Part shown: positions 62,786 to 64,000 of the stretch, piece after piece
Position numbering within the stretch: position 1 is the stretch's first letter
Layout of the letters: the number at the start of each line of letters is the position of its first letter
The notes under the pieces: model-generated
Seen by the model: only the letters and a program-made list of their open reading frames with translations
What the model was told of the DNA's origin: nothing
Database searches by the model: none
Assembly (NCBI GenBank): GCA_029884335.1
Contig: JAOUIA010000003.1
Coordinates: forward strand, 1 to 64,000
Direction of reading: 5' to 3'
Source: Betaproteobacteria bacterium
GTDB taxonomy: Bacteria; Pseudomonadota; Gammaproteobacteria; Burkholderiales; Casimicrobiaceae
DNA: 64,000 nucleotides
Translations under genes and position numbers: made by a program

Positions 62786-63556
62786 TCAGCCGGCGAGGAC
62801 ATTCGCGAGGCGGACGAAGTCGGCCACCGACAGCGCCTCGCCGCGCAGCCCCGGGTCGATCCCCGCGCGCCGCATGGCGTCGGCGTCGCACACCGTCGCC
62901 AGCGCGTTGCGCAGCGTCTTGCGCCTCTGCGAGAACGCCGCTGCGACGACGCGCGCGAACAGCGCCGGGTCGGCAACCTGCGGAGCGCGCTCCCGCAACG
63001 GTGTGAGGCGCGCCACCGCCGAGTCCACCTTCGGCACCGGCCGGAACGCGCCGGGGGGCACGACGAACAGCCGCTCGACGGCGAACGTCGCCCGCAGCAT
63101 CACCGTGAGGCGACCGTAGTCTGCCGTTCCCGGCGAGGCCGTCATGCGGTCGACGACCTCCTTCTGCAGCATCACCGTGACGTCGGACAGGTGCGCGGCC
63201 TGCGCGGCGAGGCGGAACAGCAGCGGCGAGCTCACGTTGTACGGGAGGTTGCCGACGACGCGCAGGCCGTCGCCGAGCGCTGCGAAGTCGAAGTCCAGCG
63301 CGTCGCCCTCGACGAGCGTCAGCCGCGCGGGATCGAAGCGCTCGCGCAGGCGCGCGGCGAGGTCGCGGTCGATCTCCACTGCCGTCACGTGGCCCGCGCG
63401 CTCGATCAGCTTCGCGGTCAGCGCGGCCAGGCCCGGGCCGATCTCGACGATGCGCTGGCCGGGCCGCGGGTCGACGGCGGCGACGATGCGCGCGACGTAG
63501 TGCTCGTCGGCGAGGAAGTTCTGGCTGAACCGCTTGCGCGGCCGGTGGCCGTCCAC
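62786..63556 (-). CDS. rsmA: 16S rRNA dimethyladenosine transferase RsmA (KsgA)
   Basis: A 256-residue SAM-dependent enzyme that dimethylates A1518 and A1519 of 16S rRNA, a late step of 30S maturation. RPRKRFSQNFLADEHYVARIV is the family start, VEIGPGLAALTAKL the SAM motif, and VVGNLPYNVSSPLLFRL the catalytic NLPY. The start is a GTG; a MITE-like element ends 16 bases upstream. Loss of function confers kasugamycin resistance. It is far from lptD-surA, unlike the usual surA-pdxA-rsmA order. Confidence 0.95.
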   Translation of the reverse strand: MDGHRPRKRFSQNFLADEHYVARIVAAVDPRPGQRIVEIGPGLAALTAKLIERAGHVTAVEIDRDLAARLRERFDPARLTLVEGDALDFDFAALGDGLRVVGNLPYNVSSPLLFRLAAQAAHLSDVTVMLQKEVVDRMTASPGTADYGRLTVMLRATFAVERLFVVPPGAFRPVPKVDSAVARLTPLRERAPQVADPALFARVVAAAFSQRRKTLRNALATVCDADAMRRAGIDPGLRGEALSVADFVRLANVLAG

Positions 63557-63572
63557 GGCCGCGCGGCCCTGC

Positions 63573-63807
63573 TAGGGAAGCTCTGCGTAACCCGCGGATG
63601 CGCGACGCGCTTCCCCGGGACGATGGCTAGGCGCGGGCCTGTTGGGCGTGGCAGTCCCCACGCCAGGAGACCCAACTGAGCCCGCAACACCGCCAGCGTC
63701 CGGGGAAGCACGTCCCGAAGGGCAGCCGAGCGAACTGCACATGGCGGATTGCGGAAAGTCTTGCATGCGAGGCTGCGCGCGCCGCGAGGTTACGCAGAGA
63801 TTCCCTA
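63573..63807. mobile_element. 235-bp MITE-like element, copy 2
   Basis: Same length, orientation and ends (TAGGGAAGCTCTGCGTAACC / GGTTACGCAGAGATTCCCTA) as the copy at 36075-36309, differing mainly in the middle (around 63628-63676). Its last three bases form the TAG stop of the partial gene at the right edge, and its left end lies 16 bases before the rsmA start. Confidence 0.9.
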
Positions 63808-64000
63808 CGCGTCCGGCTTGCGCCGGCGCAGCTCGTAGAGGACGTCCTCGCGGACCGCGTAGCCGCGCTCGTGGTCGATCCAGAAGACCTCGCCGCCCAG
63901 CGCGCGCCAGCGCTGCCCCTTGCAGTACACCTCGGTGACGCGCACGTCCTGCCAGCGGTAGAGCCCGAAGTCGGCGGCACGCCGGCCGAACTCCGCGTGG
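63805..64000 (-). CDS. C-terminal part of a hypothetical protein (partial)
   Basis: The last 64 codons of a minus-strand gene that continues beyond the window: FGLYRWQDVRVTEVYCKGQRWRALGGEVFWIDHERGYAVREDVLYELRRRKPDA, read in segments. The composition (two Trp-rich strands, mixed charges) suggests a small beta-rich domain; no family was recognised. The TAG stop comes from the MITE-like element, so the natural C-terminus may have been altered by insertion. Confidence 0.65.
   Translation of the reverse strand, partial: HAEFGRRAADFGLYRWQDVRVTEVYCKGQRWRALGGEVFWIDHERGYAVREDVLYELRRRKPDA

Overview
The window is very GC-rich (roughly 70 percent by eye) and densely coding, with almost every third codon position G or C. 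Gene content and order point to a betaproteobacterium, probably Burkholderiales or a neighbouring order. The markers are an SAH riboswitch-ahcY-holin-metF unit, glnA-DUF4124-ntrB-ntrC, DUF971-ubiE-Tim44-ubiJ-ubiB, pilU-pilT facing yggS-proC-yggT-yggU, a DUF3460 gene and lptD-surA. No tRNA, rRNA, CRISPR array, prophage or intact transposase was seen. The window cuts a gene at each end.

Layout. 1-5.2 kb: a partial exported protein, a 42-codon basic ORF, an HELGHH metalloprotein, then the S-adenosylhomocysteine (SAH) recycling unit (riboswitch, ahcY, panE, a small membrane protein, metF, a TfoX-N protein). 5.1-11.1 kb: ilvD with two exported proteins behind it, lgt, fxsA/cutA, and a thiol-redox pair (stand-alone DsbD alpha-like domain plus membrane-anchored TlpA-like protein). 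11.4-15.1 kb: accB-accC (fatty acid synthesis), prmA, a zinc-ribbon membrane protein. 15.3-20.5 kb: the nitrogen-control island. glnA lies behind a sigma-54 promoter with two NtrC-type sites 31 bp apart, followed by ntrB and ntrC, which encode the regulators expected to act on it.

20.5-34.9 kb: a membrane-anchored glycosidase-like protein, exonuclease III, a glutaredoxin-like exported protein, oligopeptidase A, the MurNAc-recycling pair amgK-murU, then the divergent outer-membrane biogenesis genes lptD-surA, a second large glycosidase-like protein and an acetyltransferase. 34.6-40.4 kb: DUF3460, an RlmL-type rRNA methyltransferase, a NodIJ-like ABC exporter, an alpha/beta hydrolase, a thioredoxin-like ferredoxin and a VanZ-domain protein. 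40.5-45.8 kb: a sulfatase locus (HAD phosphatase, sulfatase, truncated second sulfatase, two small membrane proteins, radical-SAM sulfatase-maturing enzyme). 46.6-50.5 kb: a polyamine ABC importer. 51.5-55.9 kb: ubiquinone genes. 56.1-61 kb: twitching ATPases and the yggS-proC-yggT-yggU group. 61-64 kb: a membrane protein, a frameshifted substrate-binding protein, rsmA and a partial gene.

The accessory signal is mostly repeats. A 27-bp REP-like family has 13 copies in four clusters, all at gene ends. A 235-bp MITE-like element occurs twice with about 20-bp terminal inverted repeats; each copy supplies the stop codon of one gene and sits just upstream of an rRNA methyltransferase gene. A 169-bp palindromic element lies in the amgK/lptD promoter region. 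A 51-bp tandem repeat separates ntrB from ntrC, and a related 44-bp-arm inverted repeat lies next to xth. Assignments rest on reading translated sequence and motifs; no database search was possible.
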